Part shown: piece by piece, positions 34,424 through 45,320 of the stretch
Numbering within the stretch: the stretch's first letter is position 1
How the letters are laid out: every line of letters begins with the position of its first letter
NCBI GenBank assembly: GCA_011800155.1
Contig: CM022369.1
Location: forward strand, 1,302,001 to 1,366,000
Reading direction: 5' to 3'
Origin: Flammulina velutipes
Lineage: Eukaryota > Basidiomycota > Agaricomycetes > Agaricales > Physalacriaceae
Length of the DNA stretch: 64,000 bases
The notes under the pieces: generated by a model
Told to the model about the DNA's origin: nothing
Databases searched by the model: none
What the model saw: only the letters and a program-made list of their open reading frames with translations
Program-made: the position numbers and the translations under genes

Positions 34424-36211
34424 TCAATCTCTGAATGGGTCCGCAAATGGATCTTCGTCAACGTCGACCAACACTCCCTTGGATCGTCCACTGCTACTCG
34501 GACCAGCTCGCGTATCTCTCTCATCATCAGAAACATTGACGAACTCTTTCCTCACACTGCCGCCACCACCATATTTATTGTGCGTCTCCTCGTCCGACGA
34601 CTCGTAATCACTAAAGTCAGACAGGGAGCCACGCGAGTCTCGAGTATGGGAACTTTCGGTAGTCGGGGAAAATGTAGATGGGCGTAATGGCGGTGGCAGG
34701 TTGTTTGATGACGATCCAAAATCGATATCCTGCAGGTCGGAATAAACGGGCCCGTCACCTCTAAACGATCCTTTCGCCCGTTGAACAGCAACGCGTTGCT
34801 TCTCTTGGAGTTTGACAACCTCACTATCCCCTGTCAGATGCGTCCTTGCGAGGGTGTCGCCTATGGTCTCGGTGGCTTCTGCTTTAGGCGCGTCCACTCC
34901 GGAGACATTGTCGTAAAGTTGGAGGGAATTGATTATCCTCTCGTTTGTCTCAATGAGAGTACCGATGATTTCTTCGTTCTCCACGAGCTAAAACGAGATA
35001 AGGCATTATAAGGGTGGACGTGAACTGTTAGAAGTACCTGGATGTATCGAACAATCAGCTTTCGCGTCGCTTTTGCCTTTTCCAGACATTCTTGAACGCG
35101 GGAGTTAGTCTGGACGTTGTCAGTTTCCGAGTTTACCAGCTGGTATCAAGTAAGTCCATTTGGCTATAATGATAGACGACCCGAATTACCGTTATGGCAT
35201 TAACCAGATTACTGGAGGCCTGGGAAGCCTCAACGATACTCGCAAGTACCTTGGGCTTTTCCTGTTGATACGATGAGCTCCTGATCTAAATGAAATGAGA
35301 AACACATACAGTATCAAAATTGAAAGGAGCTCGTTTAGGGCGGTTCTTCTGATGTTTCTCCTTCTTTCGTCGCTCTTCCTCCTGACGCGCACGATCCTTC
35401 GCATCTTGTTTTTCCTGCGCCTTTCGGCGCGCTTCTTCCAATTTGCGACTCTGTGCCTCAGGGTCTACCAGAGCCTCTATCGGATGAGGCCGCTCCCGGG
35501 CAGTTTGCAGATACAACGACGAGAATGTAGACATTGAAGGGTCGTTCTTGAACTGTTCGTGCCATGATTTCAACACGAGAAGTAGTTTCTTTTTGACTCT
35601 CTTGTCAGTGTGGCTATCCGAAGATAATTGCTTGATCGCGTCTGCGAGCTGGCCATCGGCAAATGTGGCTGGAGGCGAGTTAGCTCAGAAGACAGCTGGA
35701 CGAGCCGCGAGGGTCATACATTTGAATTTGTCTCCACAGTTCTCGACTAGTGCCTTCAAGATCTACGTTGGACGATAAATTGAGATACCGGACAAGTTTC
35801 ATGTTTCTGGTCACTCACGACGAGTGCACGATACTGTTGATGGGTGTTGCCGTGCTTCAGCTTCTTTCTCACAGCTCTTGAAGCCTCTGCAGGACTAAAA
35901 AGAGCAAATCTAAGGGAATATGTGGCGGAGATAAACGTGTGGCGAATACCCTGCGTGCGGCTGTAGATTGATGGAATCGACAAGTTCTGGTATGCTAATG
36001 AGAAAGAATTTAGTCACAACTCTAGACAGAATAGAAGGCAATGAACCCGTCATATGCTTCTTCGGATACAGTGCTGGCAGTGAGGATTTCAATCCAATCA
36101 GTAATAGACGACTGTCACGATAGTTCAAAAGATTGCACAGATCCTTGAAACAGTGCTTACATGGGGCTTCTCTCGGCCGAAGGCTTGTTTGGCAAAGGTA
36201 ATGGCTGACAT
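34424..36211 (-). CDS. VHS/GAT-domain protein, Lsb5-like
   Basis: A ubiquitin- and cargo-binding adaptor of the endosomal/actin system. The start is MSAITFAKQAFGREKPH, joined to SSITDWIEILTASTVSEEAY and IPELVDSINLQPHAG, then AEASRAVRKKLKHGNTHQQY and DKRVKKKLLLVLKSWHEQFK. Together these form the VHS superhelix. A highly charged coil (EEARRKAQEKQDAKDRARQE) leads to the GAT three-helix bundle (IVEASQASSNLVNAI, ECLEKAKATRKLIVRYIQLV, NEEIIGTLIETNERIINSLQ). The tail is Ser/Asp-rich and ends DVDEDPFADPFRD; the DPF motifs suit binding to AP-2 appendage-type partners. Yeast Lsb5, which binds Las17 and Sla1, is the closest known match by domain order. Confidence 0.85.
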
Positions 36212-36396
36212 GTATCGAAAGTATTGGGCAGCAATTGCAAAGTGAGGCGCTGCTCGAGTGATGGGAACGAAAGGAGAGCTAACCACGGTTCTAATGATCG
36301 ATGTACGTCATCCGACGATCGGAACTCGGCCCGGCAGAAAAGAAAGAATAATGTGGCGTACAGGTACACGAAAACAAAATACACAGATTTTTTCTT

Positions 36397-37748
36397 CTAT
36401 TCATCCTCGGAATCATCACTATCACTATTCCGAAGCTCTTGGGGTGGAGGATTATTGGTATGTTGGTGATTCTCAGGCATAGAGATGGAGGGCGCCACGT
36501 TAGGATTTGCACCACCGGGTCCCAGAGCAGACTGCAAACTAACAGGACTTTCCAGAAAAAGCCGAATTAGAACACTCTCCAGCGCAACAACGCTCGTGAA
36601 GGGATAGTTGAATGTGCGCGAGTGCTCCCGAATAGAGTTGAATAAAGTAGACATATTCTGCCAACGGTCCTGAGTGATTGGCGCTGCCTGTATCGGGTTT
36701 TCCATGGTGGGGACTGGTTGCATGCCATACGAAGGAGGAACATAGCCATAAGGCGGTTGAGGTTGAGATTGAAATTGAGTGTGAGTGTGAGCGTGCTGGG
36801 TATGCGGCGGGGCCATCATCTGCACGGGGGTGAATTGATTCACTGGTTGTGAAGGGCCAGGTATGTGAGGCTGGGGAGCTTGGACGGGAGCTTGATGAGG
36901 CAAGAACGACGTGGAAGGTACAGGCTGAGGAGTTTCTGGAGGTGCGGGAATTGCAGTGCCGTCCTCTTTCTTCTGGTATTTGCGTGACCGCTCCTTCTCC
37001 TGCAGGACTGCAGCCTTGCGACCACGACGTGTAAAAGGATAGTTCTCCAGGCCTATCGGATGTGAGTGTTCTGCGTTATCTGGAAAGTAGATGAGGCTCT
37101 CAGCAAGAAGAGAGGAAACTGTGATACTTACAAGAAGCACGTACTTCCTCCTTGTCAAAGTAGGTCTTATAGCTAATCGAGGCTGAACATCCTCCACCAT
37201 CGAGCTGTGAGTTAATGTAAGAGCGCTTGCATTTCATACTGCTGATCCTGCTTACCTTTCTGCTAGGTACCTTGCGCTGGCGTTCCGGGTGTTTCTTTAT
37301 ATATTTTTTGCGTCCGCTGCGGGAGTGTCGAGCGCAGACCAGCTTCGTATGATCCTTGAAGCGCGGCGGGTCAGCCTTGCTTCCATGAGTGTCGCCCTGC
37401 CAGACCGATAAGTGATTGAAGCGAAGATGTATCCAGACGACGTACTTTGACGAACTCGACCATCTGCGTTATCTCCTCCTTTTCGCGCCATTCGTTGAAA
37501 GCAGCCAAGTTGGGAAAGACAAGAGTGTATCCATCGTCTGTATCGCCAGATCCGTAAGGAGCTTTGGGGGCAGATGGGGAGGAAAATATATGAGAGTTGG
37601 CGGGATTCGTAGAAAAAGAATTGTTGCCAGGAGCGGCATATTGGGTGGCCACATCCGATGGGCCGCCAGTGGGCGTTGGCTGCATAAGATGAGGCGGTAA
37701 TGGTTGGTGCATCGCCAGTTCTCCTAGTCTGAAATGCTGAAAGCTCAT
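36397..37748 (-). CDS. Putative DNA-binding protein with WRKY-GCM1/FAR1-like Cys/His domain
   Basis: Start is MSFQHFRLGELAMHQPL. After a disordered N-terminus the protein shows DDGYTLVFPNLAAFNEWREK, then (spliced) GDTHGSKADPPRFKDHTKLV, CARHSRSGRKKYIKKHPERQ, RKLDGGGCSASISYKTYFDK and NAEHSHPIGLENYPFTRRG. The Cys ... Cys ... His-x-His spacing, with basic residues between, resembles FLYWCH/FAR1/WRKY-GCM1 zinc domains found in transposase-derived transcription factors. The C-terminal half is Pro/Gln/His-rich (HTQHAHTHTQFQSQPQPPYG) and ends in an acidic NSDSDDSEDE. A transcription-factor role is inferred. It is head-to-head with UTP11 (144 bp between starts). Confidence 0.65.
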
Positions 37749-37892
37749 CCTCGTTTCTCGATGCTCTATAGCGATAGCGCACGGAAAACAACAAGTCGAA
37801 ACGTGAAATCAAGGACAAATTGAGTGACGAATTGGAATTCGGGAAGATTTTGGCAAACAAATGGCAACTAGTCGGCTCAAACTCTCACCATC

Positions 37893-39025
37893 ATGACTTC
37901 GTCACTAAAAAACTCGATACATAGGCGAAATCACAAGGAGCGCTCTCAGCTCGCTCATCGCGCAAAATTTGGCTTTCTTGAGAAACACAAGGACTACGTC
38001 AAACGTGCCAGGGACTACCACAGCAAGCAGGACAGACTTACCAGGCTAAGGCAAAAGGCTGCCGACAAAAACAAAGATGAATTCTACTTTTCTATGACCA
38101 AAGAGAAGACAAAGGTATGTCTCTACAAGCCCGTCCAGTATCCACGTTAATCCGTGGTAGGGAGGAGTGCATATCCAAGATCGAGGCAACGTCGCGCTAC
38201 CAACGGACATGATCAAACTGCTCAAATCTCAGGATGAAAACTATATTCGGACCGTGCGCGCATCCGGTCAAAAGGTATGTCCCCTTCCTATTCAATCCAA
38301 ACATTGTCCAACTCATCGTCAGAAAATAGACAAGCTAAAGTTGCAACTGGCAACAATGGTCAATCTTCTGGATGGTTCGGATGTGTTGAACTCGGACGAG
38401 ATGCAGGTTCTTCAGGACGCCGGTCTCGTACCGACATCTCAGAAACGCAAGACAAAGGGACGACATATCATATTCGTCGAAGATGAGCAGCAAGGTAAGA
38501 TTCACGACGGCAACATACTTCCTCTGTTAACACGGAACAGCACGTTCTTACACAGCGCCACCCACAAGTTCTCTATCGGTTCCGTCAAGTATCTCGCGCT
38601 CTTCCGAACCTAACGCGACGGATTTAGGATGGAAGGAACCGCCAGCGGTAAAATCTACTGGAAAGAGGAAAGCGGTCAACACGGATTCCCACGAAGACAA
38701 TGACTCTTCAGATGATGACGAGCCTATCCCGCCAACTGCTGGAAATCGACGAAAATTACTACGCGAACTTGGGGAACGCTTAAACCGCGATAAGCAGCTG
38801 CGATATACAGAACGCGAATTTGAACTCCAACGTCTTATGATGGGCAAGGGCTCACGTAAAAAGTTGAAGGGCGTCGAGCGCGTTGACGGGAAAAAAGATA
38901 TGGAGAATGAGGACGATGAAGATGCGTTGGACTCGCGGAAAGGCAAGCCTCTGCTTTCCAAACAGCATGCACCGAAATTGTACATCCCCCGTGTATACAA
39001 ATGGCACGCAGAGCGGAAGCGATAA
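37893..39025 (+). CDS. UTP11: U3 snoRNP-associated protein Utp11
   Basis: A subunit of the small-subunit processome needed for 18S rRNA maturation in the nucleolus. The start is the family signature MTSSLKNSIHRRNHKERSQL, followed by RAKFGFLEKHKDYVKRARDY, KDEFYFSMTKEKTK, then (after an intron) GGVHIQDRGNVALPTDMIKL and LLKSQDENYIRTVRASGQKK. HIIFVEDE marks the middle. The C-terminal exons end LYIPRVYKWHAERKR, the usual Utp11 end. Introns near 38115 and 38275 and a third near 38495 (GTAAGA...CAG) keep frame. Confidence 0.95.
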
Positions 39026-39155
39026 CTCATACCGTAGTGTTCGTCTTTCAAATTACTTGGATGTAGTACTGTAGGTATGTGATGGTTCATTGAATGTCCA
39101 GTAAAGAAAAGTCCCTATGTTAATAGCATCCTCATTGCCAAAATGGCATTCCTTT

Positions 39156-40698
39156 TTAGACCACAACCGATGCACCGAAAGCGGCGCTCAACAAGACGGA
39201 GATTCCAGCTATCCATAGACCAGATGACCCGAAGGCAAGGGCACCGTCCACGTTATCGCCATTGTCACTGCTGGAACTGGAGGTCGATTGCGGTGTGGCG
39301 ATGGGTGACGAAGGGGCGTATTCGACACCATTGATAGATGCAGCAACTTCGAATACTGAGCCTCCGCCGTACTCATAGAACTTGATACTATGTCAGAAGA
39401 TGGTGCACCAAGGTAAATCGAAAACTCACATCTACAAGCAAGAAGTTAGGTGCCCGTCCGTGGTCGGCAACACATGTCTGGACTTGAATTCCGAGACCGC
39501 CTACACCATCGACCGAGTTAGTGCTATTGGCGTTGGCAACATCAGGAGCAGGCTGGCCAAGCACCAGTTTGTCTAAGAAATGATTGATCAAGTACATCTG
39601 GGTAGTGGTCTCTCCTTGCGTTCTGTCGACAGCACAGTTGAACGTGGTATCGGTCACTGTACGGTTTGAGAATCGCATCAAACAAAAAGGTTGACCAGAT
39701 AGTCACCGTCGTAAGCCGTTTCCCAAATATTGGTGAATTCTAGGGCACAAGTCAGTAAATGAGTTTATATGAATGAGTGTAATCTACCATCCAGAAGATA
39801 AGGGACGGCAGTGAAGTCAGCGGCATTGTCGAGGAAGGTGACGAGTCGTGTGCCCGCATCGATGAGGGTTCCAAGCGTTGGCCATGCATCAAAAGTTAGA
39901 AATGCAGACTCAGGAGAATAAGACATGGAGGAGACTCCCGCAGCCTGGAACACGGTGTCGAATGCGGAGGCTGCAAAGTTGTCACTGTTTACGATGAGTA
40001 TCGTCACGACTGAGAACGAATCCATGAGTGAAGACTGATCAGGTGGCACCAGTAAACTTACCATCTTCTAAATTAGCGTCCAGCCATAATTTAACTGTTG
40101 AGCTGGTTCAATGGTAAGGAGAGAGCGAAAACAATGGACGACGTGCCTTTTCCGAGATAATCTTCCAGGGTTCCACCATTGTAGAGAGACTGGAACGGGG
40201 TAAACGAAGCGCCCAAGATGTATGTCAGGATGAGCGTACACAGCTGGTGTGGCACAACTGGATAACGCCTTCCCGGTCGTGCACCTGGAGCTGCAATAGT
40301 CTGATCCCGTCGTTGAGCTGCTGCGTTACTAGATTCCAATATTACTGCGCATGCCGAGTATCGTGCTTTATGTTTGCGTACCATCGTGATCTTGGTTTGC
40401 CGCCACTATGATTAGCGTCAGATCGCGTGCGCGGCGTCATACGAACATTCCACTCACAGTTGTTTGTGCCCACGGCATACGAGTTGTGAGCACCGACAAA
40501 GGAGACATTGCCGTAGCTCACATTGCAGAGCTGTTCAGAACGAACAGCGTCAGCGTCAAACGAGTATATATGGGGGCTGACTGGACGTACCTCGCTGTGA
40601 CCATTGCACGTCGTCGCCCTACGCTGTAAGGATGCAGCCTGACATCCAGCGCTGAAGAGCAAAGCGGCCTGCGCAATGAAATTTATGGAGAGGAGCAT
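39156..40698 (-). CDS. Secreted/GPI-type PLC-like phosphodiesterase (PI-PLC X domain fold)
   Basis: The first ATG is at 40698 (MLLSINFIAQAALLFSAGCQ), a clear signal peptide. The X-domain motifs carry the two catalytic-type histidines: SFVGAHNSYAVG and GIRLLQLQVHDREGVIQLCH. Later exons give SLYNGGTLEDYLGK, VKLWLDANLED, VVTILIVNSDN, the conserved WPTLGTLIDAGTRLVTFLDN, and NAADFTAVPYLLDEF. The end is Ser-rich (PQSTSSSSNDGDN) followed by a hydrophobic tail (WIAGISVLLSAAFGASVVV) with TAA at 39156-39158. This pattern suggests a GPI anchor and a cell-wall or plasma-membrane location. The true substrate of these fungal PLC-like proteins is unknown. Confidence 0.87.
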
Positions 40699-40950
40699 GA
40701 ACAATTAGAGCGAGATGTAGCAGAAACGAATGAAGAAATAGTGGTTTTGGGTTTGTTGGAGGATTGACTACTAAGCGAGAGTGGTGGTGGTGGTTGTAGT
40801 GCAAGAACAACAAGCGATCGGCCTTGTGCTGTAATTTTGATCACGTACTGGAGAACGGCGTATGCACTGCGGATTTCGGTTAGTTTCCGGCCCAAGTTTT
40901 ATGCAAAGGAATGAAGCACTGGCATGGCATAATTGAAATGAACAAAGTAT

Positions 40951-41683
40951 CTACTATCAGTGGCCCCGGCATGGTTTTTGACAGGGATATGGTTATTTAA
41001 TTAGTGTGGCCTCAACAAATAGCGGTAGGGTTTGGGAGTGGCTGGTGAATTTATGTACTATATCTGCTCTCTAACAAGTGTGAATATCTAAGGAAACGGA
41101 AGAGAAATAGTCGCTCAAGATGCGGCCAAAGCGATCAAGAACTTGATGAATTACCCATCTCACTCAATACCTCGGGAAAGACCTGCCATAAAATTCACCG
41201 ACTCTCATGGCTCATTGGTTGGATACATCGGAGGGTAATTCCCTAATAAATTTAGCATCTACAGCATGAGCGAACTAAGCAGAAGTTCCGAACGCAGTAC
41301 TAACGCAGTTTGGTCACACAGTCACACTCGCGTCTTTGACGTCTTCCCTTCGTATATGTAGTTCTATCCTTTCGACTTTGCCTGTAATACAGTTCAAGGC
41401 ATGAAAACTGTTGTCGGTGAGAGTCGGTGAATTTTGCGCGGAGTCGTTCCTGAGGTATCGAGGTTATTGAGTGATTCATCAAATCTTGTCATTTCTTGAT
41501 CACTTTGGCCGCATCTTGAGCGACTATTTCTCTTCCGTTTCCTTAGATATTCACACTTGTTAGAGAGCAGATATAGTACATAAATTCACCAGCCACTCCC
41601 AAACCCTACCGCTATTCGTTGAGGCCACACTAATTAAATAACCATATCCCTGTCAAAAACCATGCCGGGGCCACTGATAGTAG
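40951..41683. repeat. Long near-perfect inverted repeat (191-bp arms), foldback/MITE-like
   Basis: Positions 40951-41141 and 41493-41683 are reverse complements over 191 bp with only two mismatches and no gap. The outer ends read CTACTATCAGTGGCCCC inwards. The match continues imperfectly inwards to about 41207 and 41418 (for example AAATTCACCGACTCTCA on both arms). This leaves a loop of about 210 bp without a convincing coding frame. Flanking bases (GTAT and TGTT) show no clear target duplication. It lies between the promoter of the PLC-like gene and the 3' end of the DUF6534-type gene. If transcribed it would form a very stable hairpin. Confidence 0.93.
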
Positions 41684-41793
41684 TGTTCGACGAAAAGTGA
41701 TATTGAATGTAGCTACTAGCAAACTTGGCGATCTCCCTGATGATCAGATCGACGTCTATGCAACGCCACTGGCACCAAAGCGAGAAACCATAT

Positions 41794-43634
41794 TTATACG
41801 ACGGACGTCGATATCACCTCACTGGACGCGCGCGAAATAGTGTCGTCGACGTCGACAGGCTTCGATGTCCTCCATCCGTTTGACTGCATATCTGACTGCA
41901 GCGCCGCGAAGCAATCGGTGCGCTTGGCCAGAGTCTTTCGAGCGAAAAAGGGCGACGGTGGAGGAAGATGGTCCGGTGCGCTGACTGTAGAAGTTTCTTT
42001 CCCCGTCCAGTTACTAGCCAAAGTCGAAGGGGGTCGTTCAGGGGACCTCGTCGCACTTGATGATAAACGAGATACTGTCGCATTGTTGATTAGGTGAGCA
42101 TTGATATATGGGCGCGCATTGAGCCTGGGTAATCATGGTTAGCTGGTACGAGATGTCAAAAGGTTGCCATACATGGCGAGAAACGAATTGACATAAACTA
42201 TTCAAGAATGTTATCATGAGCTGCCCGGAATATCAATTCCAGAGCACTCACGCTTTGTCGACACGTCTTCGATAGCGAGAAAAAACAACGCTCTGGGCCG
42301 TAGTATGCACTGGAAACAAGTTATAATAGCCCAATAATAGCCCCGTACCATTCAACGAAATAAAGACTCACAGCAGTGATGGCGGCGATAGAACATAGAC
42401 TGTATGAAGAGTAAGCTTAGGTAGGGGGAAATGAGATAGCCTTACCAAGTTAGAAGACCAGTGGTTAAAGTACAAAGGATAACCAATACAACGATTGTAT
42501 GTAATCTTACTCTAAGTCGTTAGTAAAATAGAATTTTACGCAAAATGACTATACCGAAGTGGGCCCACCCAGCGGGATGCCCAAAAAATGCACAATGCAA
42601 AAGCTATTGTCAAGTTGACGGATATGGCGCAGGCGAGCATGGCATAAGTTGACCACTAGTGTGACGATGACACGGGTAATTAGAAGAAATCAAATCTGAG
42701 GACCAGAAGCGTAGTGGTACCTTTATGTCCAAGACGTCTTGAAGAATTTCTGCTTCGTAAGTCCGGTAACAAACCACTGAGGACCATGCATCAGGAATGT
42801 AACTCGCTATGTTAAAATAAACGTACCTATACCAAGCACGGCGGCGGCGAGGAGAAGGCCTGACTGGAAAGACCAGATTGCATGAGTACTATATGTATTG
42901 GCGATGTGGCGCCTATACCTACAATGAAGATAGGCAAGTACCGCGTGAACCGTAATTCTGGCGCGTACACTGGTGGTAGTGAATAATCGAGAACGATTGA
43001 GCATGGCGCAACGGCGTACTTTTCTGGATACGAAGGAGATACAAACTGTAAATCCACTTAATCATCAGCGTCTGAATTGACGAAAAGACGGCTTGCAGTT
43101 TAACTGTCAAGCCAACGACGACCCTCAGAACTATCTGTAACTGCAGCCGCAATATAAGAAAAATCTGGTTTGTCTTATGTATGACTTGCCTTGAAACTCC
43201 AGACGACGCGAACTAGTCCAGAATTCTCGCCAAGACGCGCAACAAGGTAGAAGTACAGTGTATGTGCGACGAGGGAGAGGTGTATTCCGTCCATACACCT
43301 AAACAGCGCTTGTTGATATTAGAATTTTGTCAATATGGGATATTACTCACCACAGAGCACATGCCTGATTGCATATGTTTAGTATAAATATTATCAGAGC
43401 AGCATGGACCATACACACCGTACCCTTGTACCCGATCCAGCGGGCTTTCGAGACATTGAGACAGTATAAAACGGTTTGAAGACTCGTTAGGCCGAATAGA
43501 CTGACAGCCCGGCGTCAATCATACCTTGAAATGTGAGTCAAATTAAATACTCACATGGCAGAAATGAACATTCCGACGAGGATTGCACCAAATGTGGCGT
43601 CAATATTGAAGGAAGGGGCAGTACTAGAAGACAT
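41794..43634 (-). CDS. DUF6534-type multi-span membrane protein
   Basis: Start ATG at 43634 gives MSSSTAPSFNIDATFGAILV, GMFISAM joined to LFGLTSLQTVLYCLNVSKAR. Exons of about 30-100 nt then encode successive hydrophobic helices (for example HLSLVAHTLYFYLVARLGEN, QITVLRVVVGLTVKLQAVFS, LCSIAAITA). The end is typical: RALFFLAIEDVSTK, YVNSFLAM, LNARPYINAHLI, followed by a Ser/Pro-rich cytoplasmic tail ending ASSEVISTSVV. This is the agaricomycete-expanded seven-helix family annotated DUF6534, whose function is unknown. The central exons were read only roughly, so internal borders are not given. Confidence 0.8.
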
Positions 43635-44109
43635 GAGAAGGATTGTGAGGCGTTGTTCTACAACTGCTTTTCCCAGTTTTCAGGTCTATATAAGTCCCCG
43701 GTTGCCCCAATGCAGATGTGCTTCCGACTCACAACCCAGGAGCATGGGTAGTTGCAGTGACCTGGAAACGAAATAAAATTGGTGATTGATCAGAGTTGCA
43801 GCGCCACTGACATCCAGATCGTTAGTAAACAACTTGATCGTGGCACAAGAAGCGAGATTGACCCAGCGTAATAAGTGTAATAAGTGGTAAAATGCTGGAG
43901 CCAAACCAGCCACATAGTTGCAGAGAATGCATTCCCGGTTTTGAATGATGTTTATACCACCAGCGCAAGCCATGCGAATAAAACATCAGAGAACATCAAG
44001 GCCGTCCGGTTATGAAGCGGCACGTATTGAGCCCCGCTCTCCGAGAAGCACACGTACGAGATTGATACACTCATCCCCACGATCCACGACATCCAAACCA
44101 GGGCGTAAG
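43635..44109. other. Divergent intergenic region, no gene seen
   Basis: 475 bp between the divergent DUF6534-type and Ayr1-like genes. Short frames on both strands show no family resemblance. It should contain both promoters. Confidence 0.5.
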
Positions 44110-45102
44110 ATGGCCATGCCAAAGCCTGTCGTTATCGTAACCGGATGTTCCTCGGGTGGTATAGGCTTTGCTCTGTGCGTATTGAATGAGTTATGATATC
44201 AGTATCCTTACAAGGAGATGTCTCCAGTTGCGAAAAGTTTGCTGAACAAGGATGCATCGTTTACGCGACTGCCAGACGACTCACTGCCATGGAAGGCTTT
44301 ACCAGCCCGAATATCCACACCGTCGCACTTGACGTGACGAACGACGAGCAGGTCGTATCCGTCGTCAAGGACATCTACAGAAGAGAAGGAAAGATAGACA
44401 TTCTAGTCAACAATGCCGGCAGATCAGCATTCGGTACGTGCCCTTACTACACTCACAGGATCCTATCCAAAGCTGAACCCTCTGTAGGGCCTATGATTGA
44501 TCTTTCGTTGGACAAAGTCAAGGAGACATTCGACACGAACACCTTCTCTGTACTGCGCACCTGTAAAGCCGTCATCCCCTTCATGGCTAAACGGAAGAGC
44601 GGTTTGATCATAAACAACGGCTCTATCTCTGGAGAAACGTGAGTTACTATTACATGGTACAAGTAACGTTATTGAATAACACCCGTACAGGCCTACTCCC
44701 TGGCACGGTGTGTATTCTGCCTCCAAATCAGCGGTTCAGACCATCAGCGAAGTCCTTTCGATGGAATGCCGTCCGTTTGGCATTTCGGTACTTCATCTTT
44801 CCCCCGGCTCTGTCACCTCCAACTTTTCCAAGAATTCGGAAGGCTCATTTCACCTTCCGGAGGACACCCTCTATACATCGTTTCTTGCGAACATTCTCGA
44901 ACGCGTCTATGCCAGCCAGACGAAAAGTTCTATCTCAAATATCGAGTTTGCAGATCAAGTTGTGGCGAAAGCACTGCGAAAAAATCCACCAGCCTACCTA
45001 TCTATCGGGGGCAACGCGTTCGTGTTCCAAATATTTAAATGGTTACCACGCACTTGGGTGTTATCTTTACTTTGGAAGCTGTATTCTAAGGCTAAAGCAT
45101 AG
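44110..45102 (+). CDS. Ayr1-like short-chain dehydrogenase (1-acyl-DHAP reductase type)
   Basis: An NADPH-dependent SDR. Start MAMPKPVVIVTGCSSGGIGF carries the cofactor loop TGCSSGGIG; the first intron joins FAL to CEKFAEQGCIVYATARR. Further motifs are ALDVTNDEQV, DILVNNAGRSAFG (NNAG) and the active-site pair in VYSASKSAVQTISEVLSMEC (Tyr-x3-Lys). The C-terminal segment FVFQIFKWLPRTWVLSLLWK is hydrophobic, as in yeast Ayr1, which sits on lipid droplets/ER and reduces 1-acyl-dihydroxyacetone phosphate in phosphatidate synthesis. Close relatives in fungi have other substrates, so the reaction is a family inference. Three introns, all GT-AG. Stop is at 45102. Confidence 0.85.
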
Positions 45103-45320
45103 TAGGCACCATGCATGTGTGGCGGCGGACAACATTCTGCCATGTAGATGTGATTCAGAAATGCATTTGAAGTGATAGTTAGTTGCCTAATTTAAGTTAT
45201 CCATATGAGCGTTGAAAGTGAGTAAATATGTATGTTGAAGGTTGGTAATGTGAGAATCATGGAGAGGAAGAGTGCAAGTTAATATACATATGCAAAGAAC
45301 ATCATGCGGGTTACTAGTCC

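Noticed and set aside
41300..41482. 60-codon minus-strand frame inside the loop of the inverted repeat, considered as an element-encoded protein
   Set aside because: No family resemblance and no splice structure; overlaps the inner, diverged part of one arm.
43686..43973. 95-codon minus-strand frame considered as an extra exon or second membrane-protein gene
   Set aside because: It lies upstream of the clear start of the DUF6534-type gene, does not resemble the family, and has no in-frame connection.
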